From Paenibacillus sp. FJAT-26967 (GTDB lineage Bacteria; Bacillota; Bacilli; Paenibacillales; NBRC-103111): a DNA stretch of 64,000 nucleotides. Both the position numbers and the translations under genes were made by a program. Shown here piece after piece: positions 1 through 8,514 of the stretch (position 1 is the first letter of the stretch; each line of letters starts with the position of its first letter). The DNA is taken from positions 187,536 through 251,535 of the forward strand of contig NZ_LMXH01000001.1 in the NCBI RefSeq assembly GCF_001541095.1, read 5' to 3'. Under the pieces are notes generated by a model. It made no database searches, was not told the origin of the DNA, and saw only the letters and a program-made list of their open reading frames with translations.

Positions 1-1530
1 GCGGCATTTATGGAATTTGTTATGAAACCCGTAGACAGTAATCTTAATCCAATTATATCTGAAGTGGTTACTTATTCAAATCCAATGATCGTAATTGGGA
101 CTGCATCCAAGCCTTTCAAGCCGCGAGAGGATGATTATCTCTTTTTCCCGGACATTAAACTTGCCTCAAGCGTCGATGGTAGCGTGTGCGACGAGGTAAC
201 GCAGCGAGACGGGAAGTACTGGAAAACGTCTAAGCACCAGCAAATCATACTGGATGGGAGCCTAGACTGGAAAGTTACACCTGGCACAGGGGGGGGGAAG
301 ACCGTTGAACTTGCCTCATTATCGGCTGCTGTCAAGACTGTGCCCCAAGGTCATCTTGTGAAGCATAATGGAAATTTAATCAAAAATGATCTGGGAGGCG
401 TCCTGGGCTGGACTGGTGAAGAGTGGCAAATCGGAGGCAATAACTATAATATTTTGTATCTTCGTATAGCAAACTCCGACAGCGGTTGGGGTCCCGACTA
501 CACGCCAACTGCTGACGAAATAAAAGCATATTTCAACGGTTGGCGAATGTTTAGATGGGGTGGCCCTAATAATGATCCGTACAATACGACTGATAATTCT
601 CTAAAGGCATGGGTACAGATCGGATCACTTGATGCTCACTCCCCAGACTATACGGTGCGCACCGTCCCCACTGTAGTAGCTCCCAATTTCAATTGGGTCC
701 CTTATCACCTTAACTACCAACTAGAGCAACCAACGGTGAAGGAGATCACCCCCGAAGGCAGTATCACGCTGCACGAAGGGTTGAACCAAATTGAGGTAGG
801 CGTGGGGATGATCGTACGGGAACAGGCAAAGCCTAGCTATAATCAGTATGGAAATACCTGGCATATTAACATGCAGGGACATCCGTCGATAGCTGATTCA
901 GGGACTAGGTATGCGGTAAATAAAATTTTAAGTATCTATAGAGGAAGATTGAAGGATACCTGGCGTGTAATTACAGCGGGGAACGGTGGCTATGCGTTTG
1001 GAGAAGAGAGGGCAGAAATACCAGATCAACAATACGGTAAAGACAGCCCATACTCAATCACATATCTAGCTTTTGACCAATATGCTATCACGGCTCCAGT
1101 CGGAAGTCTTACAGGATCATACGCTTCCAATCTTAAAACCACCTTGGACACTGTAGCAGCGAATCAAGCGAACGTTGAGACAAGGGTAAGTATCCTGGAG
1201 AGTATAGCGCCAAACAAGGCACAGCCGCAATGGATCGCGGCGACGCTGCTTAATGGGTGGTTGCCGCTATACGGCAGTACTCAATACTATAAAGACTCAC
1301 AAAGTAATGTACGCTTGAGAGGAAGAGTCAGCCAGGGTGCAATTACAATTGCTTCTGCTATTTTCTATTTACCTGTCGGCTACCGTCCTAGTAGGGCCTT
1401 ATATTTCCCTATTCTTCAAAGCAATGGGTTCGGCTATGTCACAATTTTTCCGACAGGGGCTGTGTGTATAGAATCGGGAAGCAATGATTATGCTCTATTA
1501 GATAGTATTACATTTAATACCAACATTTAG
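1..1530 (+). CDS. phage tail fibre / minor tail protein (5' end possibly outside window)
   Basis: This is a likely virion structural protein that contacts the host surface. The reading frame is open from base 1, and no ribosome binding site precedes the first ATG (base 10), so the true start may lie upstream. The last ~100 residues have the plan seen at the tip of many Bacillus and Paenibacillus phage tail fibres: an NGW...Y segment, a YKD...VRLRGRV strand and a LPVGYRP turn. Before it, around residues 375-400, is a short heptad-like stretch (LDTVAANQANVETRVSILES) that could form a trimeric coiled coil. The N-terminal part is rich in W, Y, N and G and matches no family I can name. The small tail-end genes, amidase and holins that follow support a prophage setting. 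The function is inferred from the C-terminal pattern and the context. Confidence 0.7.
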   Translation, partial: AAFMEFVMKPVDSNLNPIISEVVTYSNPMIVIGTASKPFKPREDDYLFFPDIKLASSVDGSVCDEVTQRDGKYWKTSKHQQIILDGSLDWKVTPGTGGGKTVELASLSAAVKTVPQGHLVKHNGNLIKNDLGGVLGWTGEEWQIGGNNYNILYLRIANSDSGWGPDYTPTADEIKAYFNGWRMFRWGGPNNDPYNTTDNSLKAWVQIGSLDAHSPDYTVRTVPTVVAPNFNWVPYHLNYQLEQPTVKEITPEGSITLHEGLNQIEVGVGMIVREQAKPSYNQYGNTWHINMQGHPSIADSGTRYAVNKILSIYRGRLKDTWRVITAGNGGYAFGEERAEIPDQQYGKDSPYSITYLAFDQYAITAPVGSLTGSYASNLKTTLDTVAANQANVETRVSILESIAPNKAQPQWIAATLLNGWLPLYGSTQYYKDSQSNVRLRGRVSQGAITIASAIFYLPVGYRPSRALYFPILQSNGFGYVTIFPTGAVCIESGSNDYALLDSITFNTNI

Positions 1531-1543
1531 CAGGAGTGATCAG

Positions 1544-1990
1544 ATGAAAGAAGCAATCATAACCGATACGCTGGGTGTGTTCGAAGAAACGACGCTTGTT
1601 ACAGATGATGTGATAGGCGTCTTTCCCATTTATGGCCCATTGCCACATCCCGAAGAAGGCAGCGCAGAAGTACAACAGGAACCGAAAATCACCGGGTACC
1701 GCATTGCTGTAGGTGTTCCGCCAGGCTTGTATCGCCCCAAGTGGGATTTCGAAACCGAGTCATGGACCGAAGCGCTCACGCCGGAGGAAATCGAAGAGAT
1801 CATAAAGCCGCAGCCGCAAGAAGCGACTGAGGCCGAGCAGAAGATTGCAGCGCTGGAGATAGCACTTGCCGTTCAAACGGAACAAACCTTTACGGCCCTG
1901 GACGCCGTGGCAACTGTTTTTGAACAACTTCTCAGCCTGCAAGATCAGTTTGCGGCCATGTCACCAGGGGGAGGCGAACCTACGGCATGA
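1544..1990 (+). CDS. hypothetical phage tail-associated protein
   Basis: The product is 148 residues and acidic. A GxYRIAVGVPPGLYRPKWDFETESWTE-like segment in the middle resembles the short proteins encoded just after tail fibres in Gram-positive prophages. From about residue 75 to 130 it is helical and E/Q/A-rich (TPEEIEEII...AEQKIAALEIALAVQ), probably a coiled coil. A GGAG site stands before the ATG. The stop overlaps the next gene's start (ATGA), so the two are translationally coupled. No catalytic motif is visible. A chaperone or accessory role for the tail fibre is a guess from position only. Confidence 0.6.
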   Translation: MKEAIITDTLGVFEETTLVTDDVIGVFPIYGPLPHPEEGSAEVQQEPKITGYRIAVGVPPGLYRPKWDFETESWTEALTPEEIEEIIKPQPQEATEAEQKIAALEIALAVQTEQTFTALDAVATVFEQLLSLQDQFAAMSPGGGEPTA

Positions 1991-2127
1991 CAAGTATGGT
2001 AAACGTATATGTCGAACTGATCAAGGCCGGACGCCGGGAAATTAGCAGTGTTCCGATCTCTTTGCGTACCGATGTCGAAAGGGCTTTAGCAATGGATCTG
2101 GGCACGGACGGACAACCTAAGGAATAA
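1987..2127 (+). CDS. CD1375/XkdX-like small phage protein
   Basis: This 46-residue protein starts at the ATG that overlaps the previous stop codon. Its pattern (VNVYVELIKAGRREISSVP followed by LRTDVERAL) matches the short CD1375/XkdX-type proteins found between tail and lysis genes in Clostridium, Bacillus and Paenibacillus phages. The function of that family is unknown to me. The tight overlap and typical position make it a real gene despite its length. Confidence 0.65.
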   Translation: MTSMVNVYVELIKAGRREISSVPISLRTDVERALAMDLGTDGQPKE

Positions 2128-2222
2128 GCTCAAAGTGAGCAAGCGCGCTTCAAGCGTCTTATTATAAATCAAGTGGCACTTTGCAGGGCAGAGTGCTCAA
2201 GATTAATGAAAGGATCATGAGT

Positions 2223-2636
2223 ATGGAAGGAGCTGAAGAGCAAGTGACTCCTGAGATTACGGATTACGGGGTTCAGATCGACCGGTTGAACCGGGAGAGT
2301 ATCCAATATCGTGCCGATATTGATACACTCAAACAAAGTCAAATTCAGACGGATGTTCAAGTGCAATTATTGATTGCAGGACAAAAAAACACCGATAATT
2401 TAGTCGACCAGGTACTGAAGAAATTTGACGGTTTTGAGCAGCGCGTGTTTAGTACGTTAAGTGACATTACGCGAAACAATGCCGAGCTGCTGCAGTTTGT
2501 AACACGTGAGAACATCAAGGAACGCTTTGAAGGCAATAAGGAGCGGACAAGCTCTCAAACAGCTTGGATGAACTTCGCTAAGTATGTCATTGGCGTTACA
2601 ATCGGTATCATTGTCACTTATCTATTCAGCCAATAA
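2223..2636 (+). CDS. XhlA-like phage lysis accessory protein (coiled coil plus C-terminal membrane anchor)
   Basis: The product is about 137 residues. It has a long predicted coiled coil (IDRLNRESIQYRADIDTLKQ onward) followed by one C-terminal membrane segment (YVIGVTIGIIVTYLF). This is the architecture of XhlA/hemolysin-type proteins encoded beside endolysins and holins. The start is ambiguous: the frame is open upstream with TTG (2181), GTG (2193) and ATG (2217). I chose ATG 2223 because AAAGGA lies 8 bases before it. A terminator follows directly, so it ends the tail transcript. The role in membrane association of the lysis complex is inferred from architecture. Confidence 0.55.
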   Translation: MEGAEEQVTPEITDYGVQIDRLNRESIQYRADIDTLKQSQIQTDVQVQLLIAGQKNTDNLVDQVLKKFDGFEQRVFSTLSDITRNNAELLQFVTRENIKERFEGNKERTSSQTAWMNFAKYVIGVTIGIIVTYLFSQ

Positions 2637-2646
2637 AGATGATGGT

Positions 2647-2687
2647 TAAAAGCCTTCCGGTTTCCGACTGGAAGGCTTTTATTATTT
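2647..2687 (+). terminator. intrinsic terminator after the tail module
   Basis: An 11-bp stem (AAAAGCCTTCC pairing with GGAAGGCTTTT) is followed by a T-rich run. It separates the tail genes from the amidase gene. Confidence 0.85.
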
Positions 2688-2703
2688 TAGGGAGGGGTAG
2701 TCC

Positions 2704-3432
2704 ATGAAGAAAGTAAGGATCGTGCTGGATGCGGGTCACGGCGGAAGAGACTCGGGTGCGGTGGCGAACGGACTGCAAGAAAAGCAGTTGACGCTTCTAT
2801 TGGTTCACAAGATTGCCGGACACTTGGGAGATCGGGCGGACACCCGTCTGGTGCGCGCAACGGATAAAGACTTGAATCCTGATAAATCGAAGGATTTATC
2901 GGAGCGAGCTGCGTTCGCTAATACCCTTGGGGCCGATTATTACCTGTCTGTACACATCAATGCGGGTGGTGGGAGCGGTTTTGAATCATTCGTGTATACG
3001 TCAGTCAAGGATGACAGCATAACAAAGCAGATTCAATCCGCGATTCATAAGAAAATCGCGAAAATATTCAAAGAGAAAGAGCTGCCTGATAGAGGGATGA
3101 AAAAGGCAAACCTGGCCGTACTCCGTCAAACTGCGATGCCTGCTGCACTTCTTGAATATGGATTTATTGACAATTCTACTGACGCGGCTCTGCTAAAAAA
3201 GGAGGACTTCCTGGACCATATAGCAAGGGCAACCGCGGACGGACTTGCGGAAGCTTTTGGGCTGCCGACTGCAGCTGCTGCAGCTGATACCTTAAAGGAT
3301 GATCTGGCTAAGCTGCAAAAGGCAGGTGTGATCAATTCCCCAGAGTATTGGGCTGTCCATGCACGAACCGGCGGGACGGCAAGAGGGGACTACGTTGCAC
3401 TGCTTATCAAACGTATGGCCGAGAGGCTGTAA
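2704..3432 (+). CDS. N-acetylmuramoyl-L-alanine amidase (Amidase_3), phage endolysin
   Basis: This enzyme cleaves the amide bond between N-acetylmuramic acid and the peptide stem of peptidoglycan. It has 242 residues. The Amidase_3 fold covers about residues 3-180. Visible zinc ligands are H12 (DAGHGG), E26 (LQEKQ) and H84 (VHINA), and the catalytic glutamate is E151 (LLEYGF). After an alanine-rich linker (about 184-193), the last ~45 residues (DDLAKLQKAGVI...RGDYVALLIKRM) resemble the short C-terminal helical tail found on prophage amidases, perhaps a wall-binding element. There is no signal peptide, as expected for a holin-dependent lysin. GGGAGGGG precedes the ATG. The adjacent holin gene supports a lysis cassette. 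Confidence 0.9.
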   Translation: MKKVRIVLDAGHGGRDSGAVANGLQEKQLTLLLVHKIAGHLGDRADTRLVRATDKDLNPDKSKDLSERAAFANTLGADYYLSVHINAGGGSGFESFVYTSVKDDSITKQIQSAIHKKIAKIFKEKELPDRGMKKANLAVLRQTAMPAALLEYGFIDNSTDAALLKKEDFLDHIARATADGLAEAFGLPTAAAAADTLKDDLAKLQKAGVINSPEYWAVHARTGGTARGDYVALLIKRMAERL

Positions 3433-3452
3433 ATTTAGAGGAGGATCATTAC

Positions 3453-3863
3453 ATGGCTCAACACATTACGGAGATTCTTACACCGCTCATTCTAGCGTTT
3501 GTTACGGCTCTGGCAGGCGTGCTGACAGTGGCGATTACTTCCGCGAAGTCGTACTTGATCAGCTGGATTCAGGCACGGACAAATGCGGATCAACAGGAGC
3601 TGATTTTCAAAGTAGCGCGTGAAGCTATGGCTTATGCTGAAAATCAGGATGAGTTTATCAAAGGAAAAGACAAGTTGAACGCCGCTATTGATTACGCGGC
3701 CAAGGAACTGCAAAACCGGGGTGTTAATGTGGATCGTCAAAAGCTGCTGGCAACGGTGCAGGACGCCTGGATGGAGTATAACAAACCTATTCAGAAAACC
3801 GCCTTCGAAGGCACAGAGAACGTGGAAATGAACACAACTACGCTTCATACAGAGGCTAAGTAG
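3453..3863 (+). CDS. phage holin, LLH-type
   Basis: This 136-residue protein has one hydrophobic N-terminal segment (residues ~7-30, LTPLILAFVTALAGVLTVAI) and a long helical soluble domain (AREAMAYAENQ...DKLNAAIDYAAKEL). That layout is typical of LL-H type phage holins, which permeabilise the membrane at the end of infection so the amidase can act. GAGGAGG lies 7 bases before ATG 3453. A longer open frame upstream overlaps the amidase gene and lacks this site, so I reject it. It is the last prophage gene I can identify. Confidence 0.75.
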   Translation: MAQHITEILTPLILAFVTALAGVLTVAITSAKSYLISWIQARTNADQQELIFKVAREAMAYAENQDEFIKGKDKLNAAIDYAAKELQNRGVNVDRQKLLATVQDAWMEYNKPIQKTAFEGTENVEMNTTTLHTEAK

Positions 3864-3866
3864 CAA

Positions 3867-4113
3867 CTTTTACATTTAAATATTTTGAGAATTCCACGCT
3901 ACTTCTGCAAGGTTTATCTGATAGGCTAATTTAGCTGGAAACATACAACTTACCTTGATACCCTCCAATCGTTAAGATAAGATTAGATTAGATGAAAGAT
4001 CATATCCGTTAATCTTAGAGAGCAGTTACTTCTAATATCCTGCGTGCCCGGTTTCTCCGGGCATGATTTTTATAGCATGCTTGCTTGTACGTACAAAGGA
4101 GTTTGAACAATCT
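3867..4113. other. intergenic region with hairpin, prophage/chromosome boundary
   Basis: No gene is visible. At 4045-4073 a GCCCGG/CCGGGC hairpin followed by ATTTTTAT could terminate the lysis transcript. A GATTAGATTAGAT direct repeat lies near 3980. No attachment-site duplication could be recognised because the other prophage end is outside the window. Confidence 0.4.
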
Positions 4114-4566
4114 ATGAGAATAAGGCAACTAGCTGCCGGCGAGCGGCCCCCTATGGATCTGCTCCTCTTGGCCGACCCGTCTGAAGTGATTGTAAAAGAG
4201 TATTTGCTGAGAGGACAATGTTACGTCGCGGTTAAGGAAGAGAAAGTAATAGGCGAATATGTGCTGCTGCCGACTAGCCCCGAAACGGTTGAGCTGGTGA
4301 ATGTAGCGGTGTCTGAGGAGTATCAAGGCCATGGCGTCGGTAAGAAGCTTGTCAACCATGCGGTTCAGCAAGCGAGGGTTTCAGGCTATAGGACGATTGA
4401 AGTCGGAACCGGCAATTCGAGCGTGAACCAGCTTGCTCTGTACCAGAAGTGCGGATTCAGAATGACGGGAATCGATCGTGATTTCTTTATCCGTCATTAT
4501 CCGGAAGAGATATACGAGAATGGTATTCAGGTAAGGGATATGGTAAGACTGTCACAGGATTTGTAA
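4114..4566 (+). CDS. GNAT-family N-acetyltransferase
   Basis: This 150-residue enzyme transfers an acetyl group from acetyl-CoA to an unknown amine. The pyrophosphate-binding loop of the GNAT fold is clear: VAVSEEYQGHGVGKKLVNHA (Q/R-x-x-G-x-G pattern), followed by the beta-strand IEVGTGNSSVNQLALYQKCGF, which is typical of the YvbK-like subgroup. I start at ATG 4114 because AAAGGAG lies upstream, although its 12-base spacing is long. An open frame extends to 4063 without a ribosome binding site. The substrate cannot be deduced. A bidirectional terminator separates it from the convergent gene. Confidence 0.85.
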   Translation: MRIRQLAAGERPPMDLLLLADPSEVIVKEYLLRGQCYVAVKEEKVIGEYVLLPTSPETVELVNVAVSEEYQGHGVGKKLVNHAVQQARVSGYRTIEVGTGNSSVNQLALYQKCGFRMTGIDRDFFIRHYPEEIYENGIQVRDMVRLSQDL

Positions 4567-4606
4567 AAAAACGTTCTCCGTTTACCTAATGTAATTTTTT
4601 ATCTAC

Positions 4607-4655
4607 AAAAAGCAGCCACAACTTGTTAAAAGAGTGGCTGCTTTTTTTTTATTTT
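4607..4655. terminator. bidirectional intrinsic terminator
   Basis: A 13-bp stem, AAAAAGCAGCCAC pairing with GTGGCTGCTTTTT, has A and T runs on both sides. It serves the convergent GNAT gene (+) and the membrane protein gene (-). Confidence 0.85.
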
Positions 4656-4679
4656 CTCTATAGTCACCGAATGATGCAG

Positions 4680-5042
4680 TTACAAAAAGGGGATATGGAC
4701 TCGGATGGTAGGATCTGCCGCAAGCGGAACAACAAAGCCTGCAATCCATACCGCAGCGATCAGCAAAGAGAAAAGAGACAAAACCAGGCCGGAGGAGCGG
4801 CGGTAACGACGCCAGGCTATGAACCCGCTGATCAGGGCGGCGAAGCCAAAAAGCAGCCCGAGGGGGATCGTCACGAGCAGCAGACTGAACAGGCACGCGA
4901 GCAATCCGCTAATGAAGGCGAAGACAGAGCTGAATCGGGATGATCGTCGTTTAACCGTCACCGCTTTTGTGTGCTCTCCCGAATGTATAGAGGTTTCCTG
5001 CTGACGCTGGGGGGAGGACTCTATCTGATCATCTTGCTCCAA
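4680..5042 (-). CDS. small membrane protein, DUF4190-like
   Basis: The product is about 120 residues. A polar N-terminal half carries a basic patch (KRRSSRFS). Two hydrophobic segments follow (FAFISGLLACLFSLLLVTI with LGLLFGFAALISGFIAW, then LVLSLFSLLIAAVWIAGFVV), separated by an RRYRR loop. The pattern is like DUF4190-type proteins, whose function is not known. The start is uncertain: TTG at 5042 has AAGGTGG 8 bases upstream, while the longer ATG start at 5108 has only a weak GGA. No operon partner is evident. It could be a regulator of membrane processes, but nothing in the sequence says so. Confidence 0.55.
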   Translation of the reverse strand: MEQDDQIESSPQRQQETSIHSGEHTKAVTVKRRSSRFSSVFAFISGLLACLFSLLLVTIPLGLLFGFAALISGFIAWRRYRRSSGLVLSLFSLLIAAVWIAGFVVPLAADPTIRVHIPFL

Positions 5043-5200
5043 GGGAAAATCCACCTTTCTGTTAGGCTTAAAATAACGTGTGCTCAAAACCGGGAATTTA
5101 TCCGGCATGTTTTCCAGCGGTTATTAATTAGTGTAACACAAAACAGCCGAACGGCTCTTGGAGAAGAGGCGCCGGCTGTACAATTCGAATCTGGGTAGTA

Positions 5201-6253
5201 TTAGTGAATAGAGATAGAGATGATTTCCAGATCAGGACGATGAGTCAGATCAATAAATTCTTCATCAACCTGGACTAGCGGACGGAAAAAGTCATTCGGG
5301 AAGGTCATCACGATGATTCCGGAACTGCCATCCGAGAGGGTTGCTTTTTTGCCGATGAAGTTAGGAATCATGTTGGCGATAAACACATGCACCGCTTCCG
5401 CATCAAGCTCCCCGAAACTCATTCTATGAAGTTCCTTCAATACGTAGAGCTGGTCTTTCTTCTGCTGATAAGAACGATTGCTGATCATAGCGCTGTATAC
5501 ATCGGCTACCGCTACAATTTTGGCTGCAGGGTGGATGGCTTCCGCTGTTTTTCCTAACGGATAACCAGAGCCGTTCATGCGCTCATGATGCTGTAAAGCG
5601 ACGAGAGCAGGCAGTTCTTCGCCGATCGACTTGCGGATAATATCATACCCGTAAACCGTATGCTTGCGCATTTCATTGAACTCTTCTTCGCTCAGCTTGC
5701 CGGCTTTCTGCAGCATATCGAAATCAATCTTGCATTTCCCGATATCGTGAAGATATCCGGCCCGGCCGATCTGATGTGCTTCCTTATCGGAGTTGCCCAG
5801 CCAAAGTGCGATAAAATAAGAAAGAATGCCTACTTGCACACTGTGCTGATATGTATAATCATCGCGGCTATCGAGGCAGAGCAGAAGATTGACGACGTCC
5901 TTCTCTTCCCTGACTGTAGTGATCAGAGGAGCAAAATGCTTGTTGACGGTCTCCTCTTCTATTTTACCGGAATTCATGACGTCTGCGAACAGATCTTTGA
6001 TACCGTTAATTGCGGTTTGAAACGATTCTTCATGACGAAAGATTTCCTTTGTGGCGGCGTTTTCATCTTGCTGAGGATTCTCGGGCAGCGGACGTGATTT
6101 AATATCGACATATTCAATTTGATGCTTGCTTAATTTAAGGATGTCGAACTCGTCCACTTGTGTATTGGCTGGTAAGATGTTCAATCCAACGGAATTGAAC
6201 GTATCATGGGTAAGCCGGTCACCCACCTGAAGTTCTGCTATATGAATTCTCAT
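5201..6253 (-). CDS. HD-GYP domain protein, probable cyclic-di-GMP phosphodiesterase
   Basis: This 350-residue protein has an N-terminal domain of unknown type (1-~115) and a full HD-GYP domain. The metal-binding HD is at about residues 169-170 (GYLHDIGK) and the signature GYP at about 230-232 (HHERMNGSGYP). HD-GYP enzymes hydrolyse c-di-GMP to pGpG or GMP. The end of the protein (~290-350) resembles a small beta domain (GSSGIIVMTFPNDFFRPLVQV). The first ATG (6262) sits directly on the ribosome binding site, so the second ATG, 9 bases after AAAGGTGA, is taken as the start. A paralogue is encoded at 11263. Confidence 0.88.
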   Translation of the reverse strand: MRIHIAELQVGDRLTHDTFNSVGLNILPANTQVDEFDILKLSKHQIEYVDIKSRPLPENPQQDENAATKEIFRHEESFQTAINGIKDLFADVMNSGKIEEETVNKHFAPLITTVREEKDVVNLLLCLDSRDDYTYQHSVQVGILSYFIALWLGNSDKEAHQIGRAGYLHDIGKCKIDFDMLQKAGKLSEEEFNEMRKHTVYGYDIIRKSIGEELPALVALQHHERMNGSGYPLGKTAEAIHPAAKIVAVADVYSAMISNRSYQQKKDQLYVLKELHRMSFGELDAEAVHVFIANMIPNFIGKKATLSDGSSGIIVMTFPNDFFRPLVQVDEEFIDLTHRPDLEIISISIH

Positions 6254-6633
6254 TGAATTCATTCACCTTTTTCCCAAAAATTCTCAATCACCTTAATAAT
6301 ATCAGCAAAGACAGCGTTCTTGCAATGAAACCTCTTCCAATTTTCGGAATTATTTAATGCGATTCGACCTAAGAAAAGAGAGAGGATAAGATGGCAAGCG
6401 GCTGGAAAAAAGCATGAGATTAGGTATGAGATCAAGCATGAGAATAAAGGCTTTTCAACAAAGAAACGAATATGCGAAGAAGTTGGCAGGGAGTGCGCAC
6501 TGCTGTCCCTATCTCTATAGTATTGGGTCCCATATAAAGGGAATCGGCAGAAGAGAGACATCAAATAATTAAATGCATTCCTATAAAAAACAGCGGTCTC
6601 CCGCTAATCTCAAGAGGACACGCTGTCTCGGTC
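6254..6633. other. intergenic region with promoter for the HD-GYP gene
   Basis: On the minus strand a SigA-like promoter is visible: TTGCAA at 6320-6325 and TATTAT at 6296-6301, spaced 18 bases, upstream of the HD-GYP gene. The rest (about 6330-6633) holds no convincing gene. A 101-codon open frame on the minus strand overlaps the promoter and lacks a ribosome binding site. Confidence 0.4.
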
Positions 6634-7698
6634 TTACATGCCGATATACCGGCTGTATATAGTTTTGGCCGCTGCGGGGTCACTAACCCCTTGAATTAAT
6701 ACTCTCCCGTCCGGGAAAATCACGAGCGTAACTTCATCGCTCGGATGGAAACGGAGCAGGAAACGGTTCCTGCTGACTCCCCCGAGCGGCGATAAGCGCC
6801 GCTCCCACTGGTCCAGGGTAATAACGGGTGCCTGGACAGGAAGGATCTGGACAGAGTCGCGGCCGCACAGCGTCTGGATGGTCTCACCCTCGATTTCGGC
6901 ATCGAGGTACTCGAATTTCCGGTGCGCGCATGCGGGACAATCCTGCTTGCGCGCACCGGCCACATCAACCGACGAATACTGGTTGTACCAGAGGTCCCAC
7001 TGCTGCATGCGGAGGTTGACATGCTCGCGGTCCCCGATCAGGAGCTTCATCGCTTCAGTTGCCTGATAGGAAGCGACCATATGAATGATCGGGCCGATCA
7101 CACCGGCGGTGTCGCATGTATCCGCTGCGCCGTGAGCCGGTGCTGCGCCGAACAGGCAGCGCAGGCAAGGCGTCTGGCCGGGCACGATCGCAAGCGATAC
7201 GCCCCGTGAAGCGACGGCGCCGCCGTAGATCCACGGAATGCCGTATTTCACGCTGACGTCGTTGATCAGGAAGCGGACGGAGAAATTATCCGTCCCGTCC
7301 AGAATCAGATCAACGCCTGTCAGCAGGTCATCGGCATTCAAGAGGCTCAGATCGCCGACATGCGCTTCGATGTCGACGAGAGAGTTGATCCGCGCAAGCT
7401 TGGCTGCCGCGGCTGCGGCTTTGGGCTGCGCCTGGCGCGCATCTTCTTCGTCATAGAGCATCTGCCGCTGCAGATTGCTCTCCTCGACGAAGTCGCGGTC
7501 GATCAGGCGCACATAGCCGACTCCGGCGCGAACCATGTGGTTCGCGAGGACGGTGCCGAGGGCGCCGAGGCCGACGATTGCAACGCGAGACTGACTCAGC
7601 GTGCGCTGGCCTGTTTCGCCTATGGGCTTAAACAGTACGTGGCGCGAATACCTGGACGGGACCGTCTCAGGTTTGATTTCATCCGGAGGAAGTTGCAC
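6634..7698 (-). CDS. MoeB/ThiF-family adenylyltransferase
   Basis: This E1-like enzyme activates the C-terminal glycine of a ubiquitin-like sulfur carrier by adenylation. It has a Rossmann nucleotide-binding loop (VAIVGLGALGTVLANHM), the RDFVEESNLQRQ segment with the conserved Arg/Gln, and two CxxC zinc pairs (CLRC and CPAC). The C-terminal ~90 residues (TLCGRDSVQILP...FPDGRVLIQGV) form an extra domain also found in Bacillus MoeB/ThiF relatives. The encoded neighbour is a fused MoaD-MoaE, so the partner is probably MoaD. The annotated ATG at 7707 has no spacing from AAAGGA; GTG 7698, 9 bases away, fits better. A role with ThiS instead of MoaD cannot be excluded. Confidence 0.85.
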   Translation of the reverse strand: MQLPPDEIKPETVPSRYSRHVLFKPIGETGQRTLSQSRVAIVGLGALGTVLANHMVRAGVGYVRLIDRDFVEESNLQRQMLYDEEDARQAQPKAAAAAAKLARINSLVDIEAHVGDLSLLNADDLLTGVDLILDGTDNFSVRFLINDVSVKYGIPWIYGGAVASRGVSLAIVPGQTPCLRCLFGAAPAHGAADTCDTAGVIGPIIHMVASYQATEAMKLLIGDREHVNLRMQQWDLWYNQYSSVDVAGARKQDCPACAHRKFEYLDAEIEGETIQTLCGRDSVQILPVQAPVITLDQWERRLSPLGGVSRNRFLLRFHPSDEVTLVIFPDGRVLIQGVSDPAAAKTIYSRYIGM

Positions 7699-7755
7699 AA
7701 TCCTCATTCCTTTCTACTATAGAAGTGACATAATAAGCGGCGCAGTTTGCCGCGG

Positions 7756-8514
7756 TCATTTCAAGACCGGGTCCAGTGGGTTCCATTCTCCGGATGCATA
7801 CCCTTTCCACTCGGAACCGTCCTCATGAATCTCTTTTTTCCAAACCGGAAGAATCTGCTTCACTCGCTCGATCGCATAGCGGCTGGCTTCGTAACACGCC
7901 GCCCGGTGAGGCGTTGATACCGCAATGACAAGGCTGCTTTCGCCTATCGCAACAGGGCCCAGGCGGTGGGTCATAGCACAGCGTGCTCCCGGCCAGCGTC
8001 CGGCGATCTCCTCGCCGATCGTTCTCATGGTTATAAGGGCCATGGGTTCATATGCCTCGTATTCCAGCAGGACAGTACGCTGCCCATCTGTATGCTCCCG
8101 TGTCGTGCCGATGAAGAGGAGCGTGGCCCCGCAGTCGGGATGAGCCGTCCTGGCTGCGACTTGATCCGCATCAATGGGACTGCGGGTCAGTGCATAGGGG
8201 GAGGAGTCTTCTGCCTCTTTCTCCTTATTGGCGCTTCGATCTTTGCCGCTGCCGCCCGATACCGGCGGGATCAGAGCCAGCTCGTCCGTTACGGCAACCG
8301 GTTCTTCTGGTGCAGCGTAAGTATGATTCTTGGCTAGGAAGCAGTGGGCCAGCAGGGATCCCGCTTCGGGAAATTGACGGCTCATTTCTTCCAGCAGCTG
8401 CTGTACCTTGACGGTATCACTTCCGCCAGCTGTCTTCTCATCTATAGACAGATCGACAAAAGGCCTGCCGAGCACATCGGCCAGACCTGCAAAAAGACGT
8501 ATTCGGAACGTCAT
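7756..8514 (-). CDS. fused molybdopterin synthase MoaD-MoaE
   Basis: Molybdopterin synthase inserts two sulfurs into precursor Z. Here both subunits are one 252-residue chain. Residues 1-~84 are MoaD-like (RIRLFAGLADVLGRP ... ALIPPVSGG), including the terminal Gly-Gly that must carry the thiocarboxylate. A ~25-residue charged linker follows. The rest is MoaE (GATLLFIGTTREHTDG, YEAYEPMALITM, HRLGPVAIGESSLVIAVSTPHR, VWKKEI with the catalytic lysine, WKGY). As Gly-Gly is internal (VSGG|SG), cleavage would be needed to free it, as reported for the fused MoaX of mycobacteria. The MoeB-like gene follows 57 bases downstream. A GGGAGTG site precedes the ATG. Confidence 0.88.
   Translation of the reverse strand: MTFRIRLFAGLADVLGRPFVDLSIDEKTAGGSDTVKVQQLLEEMSRQFPEAGSLLAHCFLAKNHTYAAPEEPVAVTDELALIPPVSGGSGKDRSANKEKEAEDSSPYALTRSPIDADQVAARTAHPDCGATLLFIGTTREHTDGQRTVLLEYEAYEPMALITMRTIGEEIAGRWPGARCAMTHRLGPVAIGESSLVIAVSTPHRAACYEASRYAIERVKQILPVWKKEIHEDGSEWKGYASGEWNPLDPVLK

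Noticed and set aside
4623-4943. plus-strand frame opposite the small membrane protein gene
   Set aside because: It starts within a terminator and gives a charged, low-complexity product; the minus-strand frame has coherent membrane segments.
6259-6564. 101-codon minus-strand frame upstream of the HD-GYP gene
   Set aside because: It spans the promoter region, has no ribosome binding site and an unlikely composition.
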